A stretch of 64,000 nucleotides of DNA from JANPPS01 sp965246925 (lineage in GTDB: Bacteria > Pseudomonadota > Alphaproteobacteria > Acetobacterales > Acetobacteraceae): positions 2,542,001 to 2,606,000 of the forward strand of contig OZ251994.1 in assembly GCA_965246925.1 (NCBI GenBank), in the 5' to 3' direction. The notes beneath the pieces are model-generated. The model worked only from the letters and a program-made list of their open reading frames with translations, searched no databases and had not been told where the DNA came from. Position 1 is the first letter of the stretch. Each line of letters begins with the position of its first letter. Positions 23,660 through 32,977 of this stretch are shown here, piece by piece. The translations under genes were made by a program, and so were the position numbers.

Positions 23660-24939
23660 TATAGGGCCCTCGCGAGGTCGGCAAAATGGTCACCGCGGGC
23701 TTCGAAACCGGTGAACTGGTCGAAGCTGGCGCAGGCGGGGCTGAGTAATACGGCGTCCGCGTGGTGCCGCCGGGCAAGATCGCGCGCGATCGGCACCGCG
23801 CGGTCTAGCGTGCCGGCTTGCGTGTAGGCGACCCCTGCTGCGTCCAGCGTGCCGGCCAGCATCGGCGCGTCCTGGCCGATCAGCACCGCGTGCTGCACCC
23901 GGCCCATCAGCCCACGCAACGGCTCGATCCCGCCGGCCTTGGCCTGGCCGCCGGCGATCCAGATGATGCGGTCGTAGCACATCAGCGCGCGGGCCGCGGC
24001 GTCCGCGTTGGTGGCCTTGCTGTCGTTGATCCAGGGCACGCCGTCCTGGGTCGCCACGCGCTGTTGCCGGTGCGGCAGGCCCGGAAAAGACCGGATCCCT
24101 GCAGCGATCTCCGACCGATCCACGCCCAGCGCCCGCGTCACGGCGGCGGCGGCGGCGGCGTTCTGCGCGTTATGCGCACCGGGGAGGGCGGGCGCCTCCG
24201 CCATGGCCAGCAGGGCGCCGTCCCGGTCCGTCAGCACGCCCGCCTTGCACCACACATCCGCCGGGCTCGAGCCCGAAATGGTCTGGGCACCGATGTCCCG
24301 CGCAATGGCGGCGCTGTCCGGGTCATCGATGCCCACTACGGCCGTGCCGTAACGGTCAAAGATATGCCGCTTGGCCGCGATGTAGCCCGCCATGGTGCCG
24401 TGCCGGTCCAAATGGTCCGGCGACACATTTAGCAGCAACGCTACGTCGAACCGCAACGTATCCAGCCGCTCCAGCATGTAGGACGACATCTCCAGCACGA
24501 AAATCTCCGCCGGCGGCAGCGCCAGCGCGGCGGTGCCTAAATTGCCGCCGGCCTCGGCCGTGATGCCGGCCTGGTGCAAAATGTGCGTCACGAGCGCGGT
24601 GGTCGTGCTCTTGCCGTTGGTGCCCGTGACACCCACGAAACGCGCCCCGGCCTCGGCCTGGAACAGCAGTTCCGCATCCGACAGGATCGGGATACCCGCC
24701 GCCCGCGCCGCGTCGGCCGCAGGGTGCGGGCGCGGCAACGTGTGCGGGATACCCGGCGACAGCACTAGCGCGTCGAATCCGCGATAGCCCTGCGCCGGGT
24801 CATGCGACTCGAGATCATCTGGGATCGCGCGGTCATCCCAGACCCGCACCGTGGCCCCCCTCGCGATCAACGCATGCGCCACTGGCAACCCATTGCGCCC
24901 CAGCCCTACGACGGCGAACTTTTTCCCGGCGAAGCTCAT
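23659..24939 (-). CDS. murD: UDP-N-acetylmuramoylalanine--D-glutamate ligase
   Basis: Adds D-Glu to UDP-MurNAc-L-Ala. 426 residues: N-terminal FAVVGLGRNGLPVAHAL, P-loop GVTGTNGKSTTTALVTH, NVSPDHLDRHGTM, and the C-terminal WINDSKATNADAAARAL signature. The ATG at 24939 is chosen because homology starts there; the frame continues 40 codons upstream, but only through repeat sequence between mraY and murD. Confidence 0.96.
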   Translation of the reverse strand: MSFAGKKFAVVGLGRNGLPVAHALIARGATVRVWDDRAIPDDLESHDPAQGYRGFDALVLSPGIPHTLPRPHPAADAARAAGIPILSDAELLFQAEAGARFVGVTGTNGKSTTTALVTHILHQAGITAEAGGNLGTAALALPPAEIFVLEMSSYMLERLDTLRFDVALLLNVSPDHLDRHGTMAGYIAAKRHIFDRYGTAVVGIDDPDSAAIARDIGAQTISGSSPADVWCKAGVLTDRDGALLAMAEAPALPGAHNAQNAAAAAAVTRALGVDRSEIAAGIRSFPGLPHRQQRVATQDGVPWINDSKATNADAAARALMCYDRIIWIAGGQAKAGGIEPLRGLMGRVQHAVLIGQDAPMLAGTLDAAGVAYTQAGTLDRAVPIARDLARRHHADAVLLSPACASFDQFTGFEARGDHFADLARAL

Positions 24940-24981
24940 GGCGGTGCGAACTGCTGCAGGGTTGTTCCGGCTTCTCCGTGC

Positions 24982-25063
24982 CTCCGTGTCTCCGTGTCTC
25001 CATGGTGACCTTCGCAAGCCGCAAAAACAGGAGGCGTCACCACCGAGACGCAGAGACACGGAG
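24982..25063. repeat. Long imperfect inverted repeat between mraY and murD
   Basis: Left arm 24982-25008 (CTCCGTGTCTCCGTGTCTCC then ATGGTGA) and right arm 25037-25063 (its reverse complement with a few mismatches: TCACCACCGAGACGCAGAGA then CACGGAG). This belongs to the widely dispersed CTCCGTGTCTC/GAGACACGGAG type of intergenic repeat. It splits two otherwise tightly packed dcw genes and could form a stable RNA hairpin in the transcript. Confidence 0.8.
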
Positions 25064-25120
25064 AGACCGAACGGTTGACACTGCTGTTTGGAGACGTGGT
25101 CCGGAGGCGGAGGAGAGCCG

Positions 25121-26209
25121 TCATCGCAGCTTCAACGTGGCAAGGCCCACCAGGGCCAGGATCATGGAGACGATCCAGAAGCGGATGACGATCGTCGGCT
25201 CCGCCCAGCCTTTCTTCTCGAAATGATGGTGTAACGGCGCCATCAGGAACACCCGGCGTCCGGTGCGCTTGAACCAGAAGACCTGGATGATGACACTGAC
25301 CGTCTCCACTACGAAAAGCCCGCCCACGATCGCCAGCACGATCTCGTGCTTGGTCGCGACCGCCACGGCGCCCAGCGCGCCGCCTAGGGCCAGGCTCCCG
25401 GTATCCCCCATGAACACCGCCGCCGGAGGAGCGTTAAACCACAGGAACCCGAGTCCCGCCCCGATCAAAGCGGACATGAAGATCGCCAGCTCTCCCACCC
25501 CCGCCACGGGGTGGATTTGCAGATAGTCCGCAAAAATCCGGTTCCCTACGATATACGCAATCAGCGCGAACACTCCCGCGGCGATGATGGTCGGCACGAT
25601 CGCCAGGCCATCCAGCCCGTCGGTAAGGTTCACCGCGTTGCTCGCGCCGATCATCACGATCATGCCCACCAGCGGGAAAGCGAAGCTCAAGGGGATCAGC
25701 ACCTCCTTGAACACCGGTATCGTAAGCCCCGTGCCGAGCGGACCCCGGGTCAGCATGGAGATCCACACCGCGCACGCCAGGCCTAGTGCCAATTGCGCCA
25801 CCAGCTTGCCGCGCGCCGACACACCTTTCGTGTTGCGGCGGGACAACTTGAGAAAGTCATCCACGAAGCCGATCGCGCCATAGCCCAAGGTCAGCAGCAG
25901 CACGGCCCAAACATAGCCGTTTAGCAGGTCCGCCCAGAGCAGGGTGCTAGCGGTCAGCGACATCAGGATCAGCACGCCGCCCATGGTGGGCGTGCCCTTC
26001 TTCTCGATCAGGTGCCGGGCCGGGCCATCCTCGCGGATGGGCTGTCCGCCATTCTGCACGGATTTCAGCCAGCGGATCACCATGGGGCCGAGCCAAAGCG
26101 TCACGAACAGCGACGTGAGGCATGCGGCACCCGCGCGGAACGTGATGTAGCGGAACAAATTCGCGAGGATGAACTCGCCCGCGAACTGGCGTGAGATGAA
26201 GACCAGCAT
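25121..26209 (-). CDS. mraY: Phospho-N-acetylmuramoyl-pentapeptide transferase
   Basis: Polytopic inner-membrane enzyme forming lipid I on undecaprenyl phosphate. 362 residues, about ten membrane helices. Catalytic and family motifs are present: GFVDDFLKLS (Asp pair), NLTDGLDGLAIVPT, FMGDTGSLALGG and the histidine loop APLHHHFEKKGW. The start lies one base beyond the murF stop. Confidence 0.97.
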   Translation of the reverse strand: MLVFISRQFAGEFILANLFRYITFRAGAACLTSLFVTLWLGPMVIRWLKSVQNGGQPIREDGPARHLIEKKGTPTMGGVLILMSLTASTLLWADLLNGYVWAVLLLTLGYGAIGFVDDFLKLSRRNTKGVSARGKLVAQLALGLACAVWISMLTRGPLGTGLTIPVFKEVLIPLSFAFPLVGMIVMIGASNAVNLTDGLDGLAIVPTIIAAGVFALIAYIVGNRIFADYLQIHPVAGVGELAIFMSALIGAGLGFLWFNAPPAAVFMGDTGSLALGGALGAVAVATKHEIVLAIVGGLFVVETVSVIIQVFWFKRTGRRVFLMAPLHHHFEKKGWAEPTIVIRFWIVSMILALVGLATLKLR

Positions 26210-26210
26210 G

Positions 26211-27548
26211 TCAGCCCAAACTCCCGGGCTGCAAACCCTCCAACTCGGTCACGATCACCCGCATGCGGCTGCCGAGGCTGCCCTTGACCAGCACGGCGTC
26301 CCCCGCCCGGAGCCCGGCGGTGAGCAGCGGCACGAGCAAGCTGCTGTCGGCGGCGTAGCCACCCCGCTGCGGCGCGGGCACCTGGTCATACAGATGCCGC
26401 ATCAGCGGGCCGCACGCATACAGCAGCTCCGCCCCGTCCGCCACCGGGCCGGCGAGCTTGGCGTGCTCGGCCGGGCCGAACTCGCCCAGCTCCAGCATGT
26501 CCCCGAGCACCGCGACCCGGCGCCCCGGCACCTCCCGCAGTACTTCGAGCGCCGCGCGGATCGAGGCGGTGCTGGCGTTGTAGCTCTCGTCCAGCAGCGT
26601 GATCCCGGCCGGCAGCGTGCGCAGCTGACCCCGCCCGGACACGGGAACGAACCCGTCCAGCGCGGCGGCGGCTGCCACCGGGTCGAGCCCCAGCGCCGCG
26701 CAGACCGCGAGGGCGGCGGCGGCATTCATGGCCATGTGCGCGCCCCGGGCGGCGAGCCGGAAGCGGACCGGCGTGCCGCGCACGTCCGCCAGCACGTCCT
26801 CGGACGAAGACAGCACGCGGACCCCGGCGCCCCCGCCGGTGCCGAAGGTGCGGATCACGCGCGTGCCGGCGCGCTCGGCCAGCCGTTCGAAGAACACGTC
26901 CCCGGCCGGCAGGACCGCGACGCCGTCGGGCGGCAAGGCCTCGAGCAACGAGGCCTTCTCGTCCGCGATCGCCTCGATGCTGCCCATGTGGCCGATATGT
27001 GCGGCGGCGATCAGTGTGATGAGGGCCACGTGCGGCGCCGCCATCTGCGCCAGCGGCAGGATTTCGCCCGGGTGGTTCATGCCGATCTCGGCCACACAGA
27101 ACTCCGCGTCTGCGGGCAGGCGGGCGAGGGTCAGCGGAACGCCCCAATGATTGTTGTACGACGCAGCCGACGCATGGGTGGGGCCGAACGCGGACAGGCA
27201 GGCGCGCAGCATCTCCTTCGTGGTGGTCTTGCCCACGCTGCCCGTCACGGCGACCAGGCGCCCCTGGAACCGCGCCCGCCCGGCCCGGCCCAGCGCCTGC
27301 AGCGCCGCCATGGTGTCGGATACGCGGAGGGTGGGGCCGTCCAGGTCCTGATGCACCAGCGCACCCGCGGCGCCGCGCCGGAAGGCCTCCGCCACATGGG
27401 CGTGGCCGTCCGTCTGGGCCTCAAGCGCCACGAACAGGTCGCCGGGTTCCAGCGTCCGGGTGTCGATCGAGACGCCGGTGGCGGCGAACGGGGTGGCCAT
27501 CACGCCCCCGGTGGCCGCCAGCAGAGCGTCCGCGGTCCAGAGCGTCAC
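26211..27548 (-). CDS. murF: UDP-MurNAc-tripeptide--D-Ala-D-Ala ligase
   Basis: Adds the D-Ala-D-Ala made by Ddl. 445 residues; P-loop VTGSVGKTTTKEML (about 108-121), AEIGMNHPGEI, and the C-terminal SYNASTASIRAAL and KGSLGSRM motifs. The start overlaps the murE stop by four bases. Confidence 0.96.
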   Translation of the reverse strand: MTLWTADALLAATGGVMATPFAATGVSIDTRTLEPGDLFVALEAQTDGHAHVAEAFRRGAAGALVHQDLDGPTLRVSDTMAALQALGRAGRARFQGRLVAVTGSVGKTTTKEMLRACLSAFGPTHASAASYNNHWGVPLTLARLPADAEFCVAEIGMNHPGEILPLAQMAAPHVALITLIAAAHIGHMGSIEAIADEKASLLEALPPDGVAVLPAGDVFFERLAERAGTRVIRTFGTGGGAGVRVLSSSEDVLADVRGTPVRFRLAARGAHMAMNAAAALAVCAALGLDPVAAAAALDGFVPVSGRGQLRTLPAGITLLDESYNASTASIRAALEVLREVPGRRVAVLGDMLELGEFGPAEHAKLAGPVADGAELLYACGPLMRHLYDQVPAPQRGGYAADSSLLVPLLTAGLRAGDAVLVKGSLGSRMRVIVTELEGLQPGSLG

Positions 27549-28990
27549 AGCAGCGCCCGCACGGTGCTGACGTCATCGAACGGCAGGGTCTGCCCGCCGA
27601 TGGTCTGGCCCTGCTCGTGCCCTTTCCCGGCGATGGCCAGGACATCACCGGGGCGGAGTTGGCCGAGCGCCGCGGCGATGGCGGCCCGGCGGTCCCCGAT
27701 CTCGGTGGCACCCGGACAGGCGGCGAGGATGGCAGCGCGGATGCTGGCCGGGTCCTCGCCGCGCGGGTTGTCGTCGGTCACGATCACCTGGTCGGCGGCC
27801 TCTGCGGCGGTACCCATCAGCGGACGCTTGCCCCGGTCCCGATCCCCGCCGGCGCCAAACACCAGATGTAGCCGGCCCTGGGTATGCGGGCGGAGCGCCG
27901 CGATCAGCCGGGCGAGCGCGTCCGGCGTGTGCGCGTAATCGACATAGACAGCCGCGCCGTGCGGTTCGGCGGCCAGCTCCATCCGCCCGCGCACGCCAAT
28001 GAGGCCCGCCAGGTGCCGCAGCGGATCGGTGCCGGTGACCAGCGCCAGGCCGGCGGCGAGCAGCGCGTTGTCGGCCTGGAACCGCCCCGGTAGCGCCAGG
28101 TCGATAACATGCCGGACCCCGCTGGTCTCGAGCGTCAAGACCTGCCCGCCCGGATGCGGCGTGGCGCTGATCAGCCGGATCAGCGTACCCCCCAGCCCCA
28201 CGGTGTGCGCGCCGGTGCCGGCCAGCGTCTCCGGATCGAGGTCCGCCATCGCGACCCGCGGCGCACCCGGCGGCAGCAGCTCGCGGAACAGCCGCAGCTT
28301 TGCCGTGCGGTAAGCCTCTAGTGTGCCGTGATAGTCGAGGTGATCCCGCGTGAGATTGGTGAAACCAGCTGCCGCCAGCCGCACGCCATCCAGCCGGAAC
28401 TGGTCCAGCCCGTGGGATGACGCCTCCATCGCCGCCGCGGTCACGCCGTTGCGCGCCAGGCGGGCCAGCATCTGGGCCAGCGTCACCGGATCGGGCGTGG
28501 TCAGACCCGGACCACTGTCCTCACCGGGCGCGATGACCCCGAGCGTGCCTAGGCTCGCGGCGCGCTGCCCGGCGAGCGTCAGCAGCTGGCGCAGGAACTC
28601 CGCTGTGCTGGTCTTGCCGTTGGTGCCGGTCACGGCGATGACCGTGCCCGGCTGCGCCCCGGCGTGAAGTGCCGCGAGCCGGGCCAGCGCCTGACGCGGC
28701 TCAGGTGCCTCGATCAACGGCACCGGACCGGACCAGGCGGTGCCGGACGGCGCCAGGATCGCCGCCGCACCCCGGGCCACGGCGTCATCGATGAATGAAC
28801 GCCCGTCCACCCGCGTGCCCGGCAGCGCCGCATACAGCATGCCCGGCCGCACGGCCCGGCTATCGGCCGTCACGCCCGTGAACGCGCCGGGCAGGCCGTC
28901 CGGGACGTTGAGCCCGAGTGCCATCAGCATGTCATCGGGCCGCAACGGCGGAGCCCCGCTCGGCGCGCTGCGGCGCCTCATGCGGCGCAT
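27545..28990 (-). CDS. murE: UDP-MurNAc-L-Ala-D-Glu--2,6-diaminopimelate ligase
   Basis: Adds the third stem-peptide residue. 481 residues if started at 28990; P-loop AVTGTNGKTSTAEFL, GVTADSRAVRPGMLY near the N terminus, and DDNPRGEDPASI, the DNPR motif that marks meso-diaminopimelate specificity (established). Starting at 28990 gives a 59-base overlap with ftsI; the ATG at 28930 (MLMALGLNVPDG), just after the ftsI stop, is the main alternative. Confidence 0.95.
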   Translation of the reverse strand: MRRMRRRSAPSGAPPLRPDDMLMALGLNVPDGLPGAFTGVTADSRAVRPGMLYAALPGTRVDGRSFIDDAVARGAAAILAPSGTAWSGPVPLIEAPEPRQALARLAALHAGAQPGTVIAVTGTNGKTSTAEFLRQLLTLAGQRAASLGTLGVIAPGEDSGPGLTTPDPVTLAQMLARLARNGVTAAAMEASSHGLDQFRLDGVRLAAAGFTNLTRDHLDYHGTLEAYRTAKLRLFRELLPPGAPRVAMADLDPETLAGTGAHTVGLGGTLIRLISATPHPGGQVLTLETSGVRHVIDLALPGRFQADNALLAAGLALVTGTDPLRHLAGLIGVRGRMELAAEPHGAAVYVDYAHTPDALARLIAALRPHTQGRLHLVFGAGGDRDRGKRPLMGTAAEAADQVIVTDDNPRGEDPASIRAAILAACPGATEIGDRRAAIAAALGQLRPGDVLAIAGKGHEQGQTIGGQTLPFDDVSTVRALL

Positions 28991-30818
28991 GCACGATGGG
29001 CGCGGCGGCGGGAACCGGAGCAGCCCCGCCGGTATAGCTATGCCCGGGCTGCAGCGGCATCGACAGCGCCGCCTGGATCGCCGCCGCCTGTGTCGTCTCC
29101 GGCATCAATCCAAGCATCGGGCCGATGCGCGAGATGACCCGGCCCGCACCCGGGGCACTCACGGCGCCAGCGGTGGAGTATCCGCCGGTGCTGGCGTTGC
29201 CCTTGGGCTCGTCCAGCATGAAATATACCGCGTAGCGCGGCGCGTTCATCGGAAAGACCGACATGAACGCGCTGATGTTGGCGTGTTTCTTATAGCCGTG
29301 CGCGGTCGTCTTCTCCGCCGTCCCGGTTTTACCCCCTACGAAATAGCCGGGCACATCGGCCGGCTTGCCATACCCGTCCGTCACGACGAGGCGCATGAGC
29401 TTGCGCATGACGTCGCTCGTGCCCGGGCGCATGACGTGGGCGCCCTCCGCCCGCTCGCCGGTGCCGGATGCGAGGATCGTCGGGTGCAGCACAATTCCGC
29501 CATTGGCCAGCGCGGCGGTGCCGCGCACGACATGCAGCGGGCTGACCGCGATGCCGTGGCCGAAGCCCACCGTCATGGTAGCGATCTCTTTCCAATTGGC
29601 CGCTGGCTGCACGATCGGCTGCCCCTGCTCGGGCAATTCGATCCCGACCCGCGTGAACATGCCCATCGCTTGCAGCCACGACCGCTGCCGCTCCGTCCCC
29701 ACCGTCTGCGCGATGCGCGCGGCGCCGAGGTTGCTGGAATAGGCGATCACCTCCGGCAGTTGCAGCACCCGGTGCTTGCCTTCGAAGTCGGAGATGGTGA
29801 AGCGGCCGATCTTGATGTCGTGCGACGCGTCGAAGCTGCTCCAGAGCTGGGCGGCGCCGCTGTCGAGCGCCATGGCGGCGGTCTGTAGCTTGAAGGTGCT
29901 GCCGGGCTCGTACATGCCGGTGAGTGCCCGGTTGAACCGCTCCTCGGGCTTGGCCTCGCCGGGCTTGTTGGCGTCGAAATCCGGGAGCGAGACCATGGTG
30001 ATGACCTCACCGGTGCGGACGTCCATGACGATGCCGCAGGCGCCGATGGCTTGGAACTCCGTCATCGCGCGCAGCAATTCCTCGCGCATGACTGCCTGGA
30101 CACGCACGTCGACGGAAAGGCGCAAGGGTGTCTGGTCGTCACGCAGCCGCTGCTCGAACGCACGCTCGGCCCCGGCCACGCCATGCGCGTCCACGTCGAC
30201 GCCGCCCACGATATGCGCGGCCACCCGGCCCTGCGGATAGCGCCGGCGCTCGGTCTGCTCGAAATAGACGCCGGGGATGCCGAGGTTGTTGATGGCGAGC
30301 TGTTCGCGGGGTGCGAGGTTCCGGGCGAGATAGACGAAGCCCTTGTCGCTCGCGAGCCGCGTGCGAACAGTCTCGAGATCCAGGCGCGGCAGGGCCGCCT
30401 TTAGCTTGGTCGCCGCCTCGGCCGTATCGATCATCTCCCGCGGATTGGCATAGAGCGCCGACGTCGGGAGCGAGACGGCCAGGATGGTGCCGTTCCGGTC
30501 GGTGATGGTGGCGCGCGTGTGGGCGCCGGCCACGGGCGCATCCATGGCGCGCGGCGCCTCGGACGCAGCGATGGTGGTATGCACGTCTGGCAACCGGGCC
30601 AGCCGGTCGAGGTGCTTGGAGGAGACAGGGAACACCACCGTAGCGCCCGCCAACTTCACCGCCAGCGCCAGGAACAGCATGGAAAACCCGCCCGCCGCCA
30701 CCACGAGCCGCCCCCGCGTCTTCTCGAGCGACGCCCGGCGCTGCAGGTCCGGCGCAGTCACGCGCACCATCTGCATGCGGGGCTCGATGCGGTGCTCTGC
30801 AAGGGGGGGCTGGGTCAC
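28932..30818 (-). CDS. ftsI: Peptidoglycan D,D-transpeptidase FtsI (PBP3)
   Basis: Septal transpeptidase, class B penicillin-binding protein. 628 residues: a short cytoplasmic N terminus, one membrane helix (about 37-58), the PBP dimer region (NRNGTILAVSLPTSALYANP) and the transpeptidase domain with catalytic YEPGSTFKLQ (SxxK), IAYSSNLG (SxN) and GGKTGTAEK (KTG). The C-terminal tail after about residue 570 is rich in Ala, Pro and His and lacks PASTA domains. Confidence 0.96.
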   Translation of the reverse strand: MTQPPLAEHRIEPRMQMVRVTAPDLQRRASLEKTRGRLVVAAGGFSMLFLALAVKLAGATVVFPVSSKHLDRLARLPDVHTTIAASEAPRAMDAPVAGAHTRATITDRNGTILAVSLPTSALYANPREMIDTAEAATKLKAALPRLDLETVRTRLASDKGFVYLARNLAPREQLAINNLGIPGVYFEQTERRRYPQGRVAAHIVGGVDVDAHGVAGAERAFEQRLRDDQTPLRLSVDVRVQAVMREELLRAMTEFQAIGACGIVMDVRTGEVITMVSLPDFDANKPGEAKPEERFNRALTGMYEPGSTFKLQTAAMALDSGAAQLWSSFDASHDIKIGRFTISDFEGKHRVLQLPEVIAYSSNLGAARIAQTVGTERQRSWLQAMGMFTRVGIELPEQGQPIVQPAANWKEIATMTVGFGHGIAVSPLHVVRGTAALANGGIVLHPTILASGTGERAEGAHVMRPGTSDVMRKLMRLVVTDGYGKPADVPGYFVGGKTGTAEKTTAHGYKKHANISAFMSVFPMNAPRYAVYFMLDEPKGNASTGGYSTAGAVSAPGAGRVISRIGPMLGLMPETTQAAAIQAALSMPLQPGHSYTGGAAPVPAAAPIVHAPHEAPQRAERGSAVAAR

Positions 30819-30824
30819 GAGCCG

Positions 30825-31571
30825 TTACTGCCCGGTATAGGGCGTGGGCGGTGGTAGCGCCGGGCGGCCACCTCCCAGGGCGGAGACGCGCGCGACGGAG
30901 TCGCCGATGGCGGACGCGGTATGAATGGGCGGGGCCTCCGCAGGCGCCGCGGCCGGCATGACGGGCGCCATGGGCCGGGGCGGGGCCGAGGTTGGCGCTG
31001 GACGCGGGAGCGGCTGGGCCAAGACCGGTACACGGGACGGCGCGGGCAGCGGCGTGGCCGTGACCGGCGCGCGGTAGGCCGGCAAGGGATCGGCGGAAGC
31101 CAACCGATACGGCGCCGGCTCGGCAACATGCGGACGCGGCACAGGGCGAGCGGCGAGCTGCACGGGCGCCGGCGCGGCAGGGGCGGTCACGACGGGTGCC
31201 GGACGCGGCGGAGGCTCAGCCGCCGCCACAATGACCGGCGCCGGCTCCTCCTCCGCCGGGGGCGCGGCCAGCCGCTCCGGCGGTAACGGCGGCGGCAGCT
31301 TGGCGCCGAGGTCGGTTAGCGTCACGAACTGCGTGGGCACCAGCGGACGCAGGCCTAGATGCTGGCGTGACAGCTCGCCCAACCGCTCCGGTTCGTTCAA
31401 GAGCGCCCATTCCGCCCGGAGCGCCGTGGTCCGGTCCCGCGCGGCCTCCGTCAGCTTGATGGTGTGGCCGATCTCCCGGTCTAGCAGCAGCGCCCGGTGC
31501 TTCGTCTGATACACATACAAACCCGAGCCGCAGGCCAGCAGCATGCAGACGCAGGTGAAGGGGCGGATCAT
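30825..31571 (-). CDS. ftsL: FtsL-type division protein with long Pro/Ala-rich tail
   Basis: 248 residues. The N-terminal ~90 residues look like FtsL: a membrane helix (FTCVCMLLACGSGLYVY), a coiled coil (EIGHTIKLTEAARDRTTALR) and the conserved LNEPERLGELSRQHLGL. After this comes about 150 residues of Pro/Ala/Arg low-complexity sequence with no domain, far longer than the ~100-120 residues of typical FtsL. The position between rsmH and ftsI supports the assignment. It overlaps rsmH by four bases. Confidence 0.8.
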   Translation of the reverse strand: MIRPFTCVCMLLACGSGLYVYQTKHRALLLDREIGHTIKLTEAARDRTTALRAEWALLNEPERLGELSRQHLGLRPLVPTQFVTLTDLGAKLPPPLPPERLAAPPAEEEPAPVIVAAAEPPPRPAPVVTAPAAPAPVQLAARPVPRPHVAEPAPYRLASADPLPAYRAPVTATPLPAPSRVPVLAQPLPRPAPTSAPPRPMAPVMPAAAPAEAPPIHTASAIGDSVARVSALGGGRPALPPPTPYTGQ

Positions 31572-32509
31572 CTTGGTGCGTCCTCCATCGTGTGGCGGGC
31601 GAGGGCGCGCAGCCTGGCGCTGCGGGCCCGCGGGTTCTGCGCGGCCTCCTCCGCGCTGGGGCGCTCGGCCCCCGTGGTCAACAGGCGGTACTCGGCGGCC
31701 CTGGCCTGAACCAGGCCCCGCGGATCGTGGCGTGACGGACCCGGCGTGCGGCCGGCCGCATTCACCATAAATCGCTTCACCAGCCGGTCCTCCAGTGAGT
31801 GGAACGACACCACCACCAGCCGCCCGCCCGGCGCCAGCAAGGCGGCGGCCTGGGTCAGCGCCCGCTCGATCTCACCCAGCTCGTCATTTACTCGGATGCG
31901 CAGCGCCTGAAAGCTGCGGGTCGCCGGGTCGATGCCGGAACCGTCTTTCGGCACGACGCCCCTGATCACATCGGCCAGTGCCTGCGTGGTCTCGATCGGC
32001 GCCACGGTCCGCGCCGCAACAATCGCGCGGGCGATCCGGCGGGACAGCCGCTCTTCCCCGAACTCATACAGTGTGTCCGCGAGCTCCGCCTCCGGCAGCC
32101 GGTTCACGAGATCCGCCGCGGTAGGGCCCGAGGCAGCCATGCGCATGTCGAGCGGGCCCTCGGTGCGGAAGCTGAACCCCCGCGCCGGCGTGTCGATCTG
32201 AAACGAGGAGACGCCGAGGTCGAGCACGACCCCGTCCAGCGCGCCCACGCCGTATTCGGCCAGCAGCGCGACCATGTCGCCGAACCGGCCCTCCATCAGG
32301 TGGAGCCGCCCCGGATGCTGTGCGGCCAAAGCGGCGCCGCGGGCGATGGCGGCCGGGTCACGGTCGATCGCATACAAAGTGCAAGACGCGGCGGCGAGAA
32401 TGGCGGCCGCATAGCCGCCGCCGCCGAACGTCCCGTCCAGATGCGTCTCGCCATCCTGGGGCGCGAGGTGGCGCAGCACCTCCGGCAGCATGACCGGGAT
32501 GTGGCTCAT
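31568..32509 (-). CDS. rsmH: 16S rRNA C1402 N4-methyltransferase
   Basis: SAM-dependent methyltransferase of the 30S decoding centre (MraW). 313 residues: N-terminal HIPVMLPEVLRHLAP, SAM site GTFGGGGYAAAIL, GVVLDLGVSSFQIDTPARGF, and near the C terminus LVVVSFHSLEDRLVKRFM. The start overlaps the mraZ stop by four bases. Confidence 0.97.
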   Translation of the reverse strand: MSHIPVMLPEVLRHLAPQDGETHLDGTFGGGGYAAAILAAASCTLYAIDRDPAAIARGAALAAQHPGRLHLMEGRFGDMVALLAEYGVGALDGVVLDLGVSSFQIDTPARGFSFRTEGPLDMRMAASGPTAADLVNRLPEAELADTLYEFGEERLSRRIARAIVAARTVAPIETTQALADVIRGVVPKDGSGIDPATRSFQALRIRVNDELGEIERALTQAAALLAPGGRLVVVSFHSLEDRLVKRFMVNAAGRTPGPSRHDPRGLVQARAAEYRLLTTGAERPSAEEAAQNPRARSARLRALARHTMEDAPR

Positions 32510-32955
32510 GCGGGCTGACCCGGCAACGTGAGGCCGCGCGTGCGCGTGCGCTCGAGCGCAGCAGCCAGGCGCTGCGCGGCGGCCTCGGGCTCCCAGATCC
32601 GGAAAATCCGGCCTGCGCCCACGAAGGAGACGGTCTCGGTCAAACCGGCGTGCTGCACCAGAGAATCGGGCAGGGAAATCCTGCCGTCCTTGTCTGGTTC
32701 CACACGGTGGGCGTCGGCGTAAAGTGCAGTTTGCAGGTCATCTTGCGCTTCACTGAAAATATCCAGCCGGTCGAGCGGCGCGGCCAGCTTTTCGAACTCG
32801 GCCTCCGGCCACGCCTCGATGCAGGGATGCGAGTGCGAGCGGCGCAAGACGAGCGCGGCCGCGCCGGCACGCAGCTCCGCCCGGAACGGCGCCGGCACAG
32901 AGACCCGGCCCTTCGCGTCCAAGCGGTTTTGGTGTGTGCCGTAAAACTGACCCAT
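32506..32955 (-). CDS. mraZ: Transcriptional regulator MraZ
   Basis: Ring-forming DNA-binding protein (two AbrB-like/SpoVT halves) that controls its own dcw operon. 149 residues; the two MraZ half-motifs are seen as NRLDAKGRVSVPAPFRAEL and EPDKDGRISLPDSLV. It is the first gene of the cluster; repeats upstream match the MraZ target type. Confidence 0.96.
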   Translation of the reverse strand: MGQFYGTHQNRLDAKGRVSVPAPFRAELRAGAAALVLRRSHSHPCIEAWPEAEFEKLAAPLDRLDIFSEAQDDLQTALYADAHRVEPDKDGRISLPDSLVQHAGLTETVSFVGAGRIFRIWEPEAAAQRLAAALERTRTRGLTLPGQPA

Positions 32956-32977
32956 GACTCCCCAAACCCACTCTGCA

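Noticed and set aside
26169..27938. 589-residue plus-strand frame across murF and murE
   Set aside because: Antisense to two clear Mur ligases with P-loops; no homology seen in the shadow frame.
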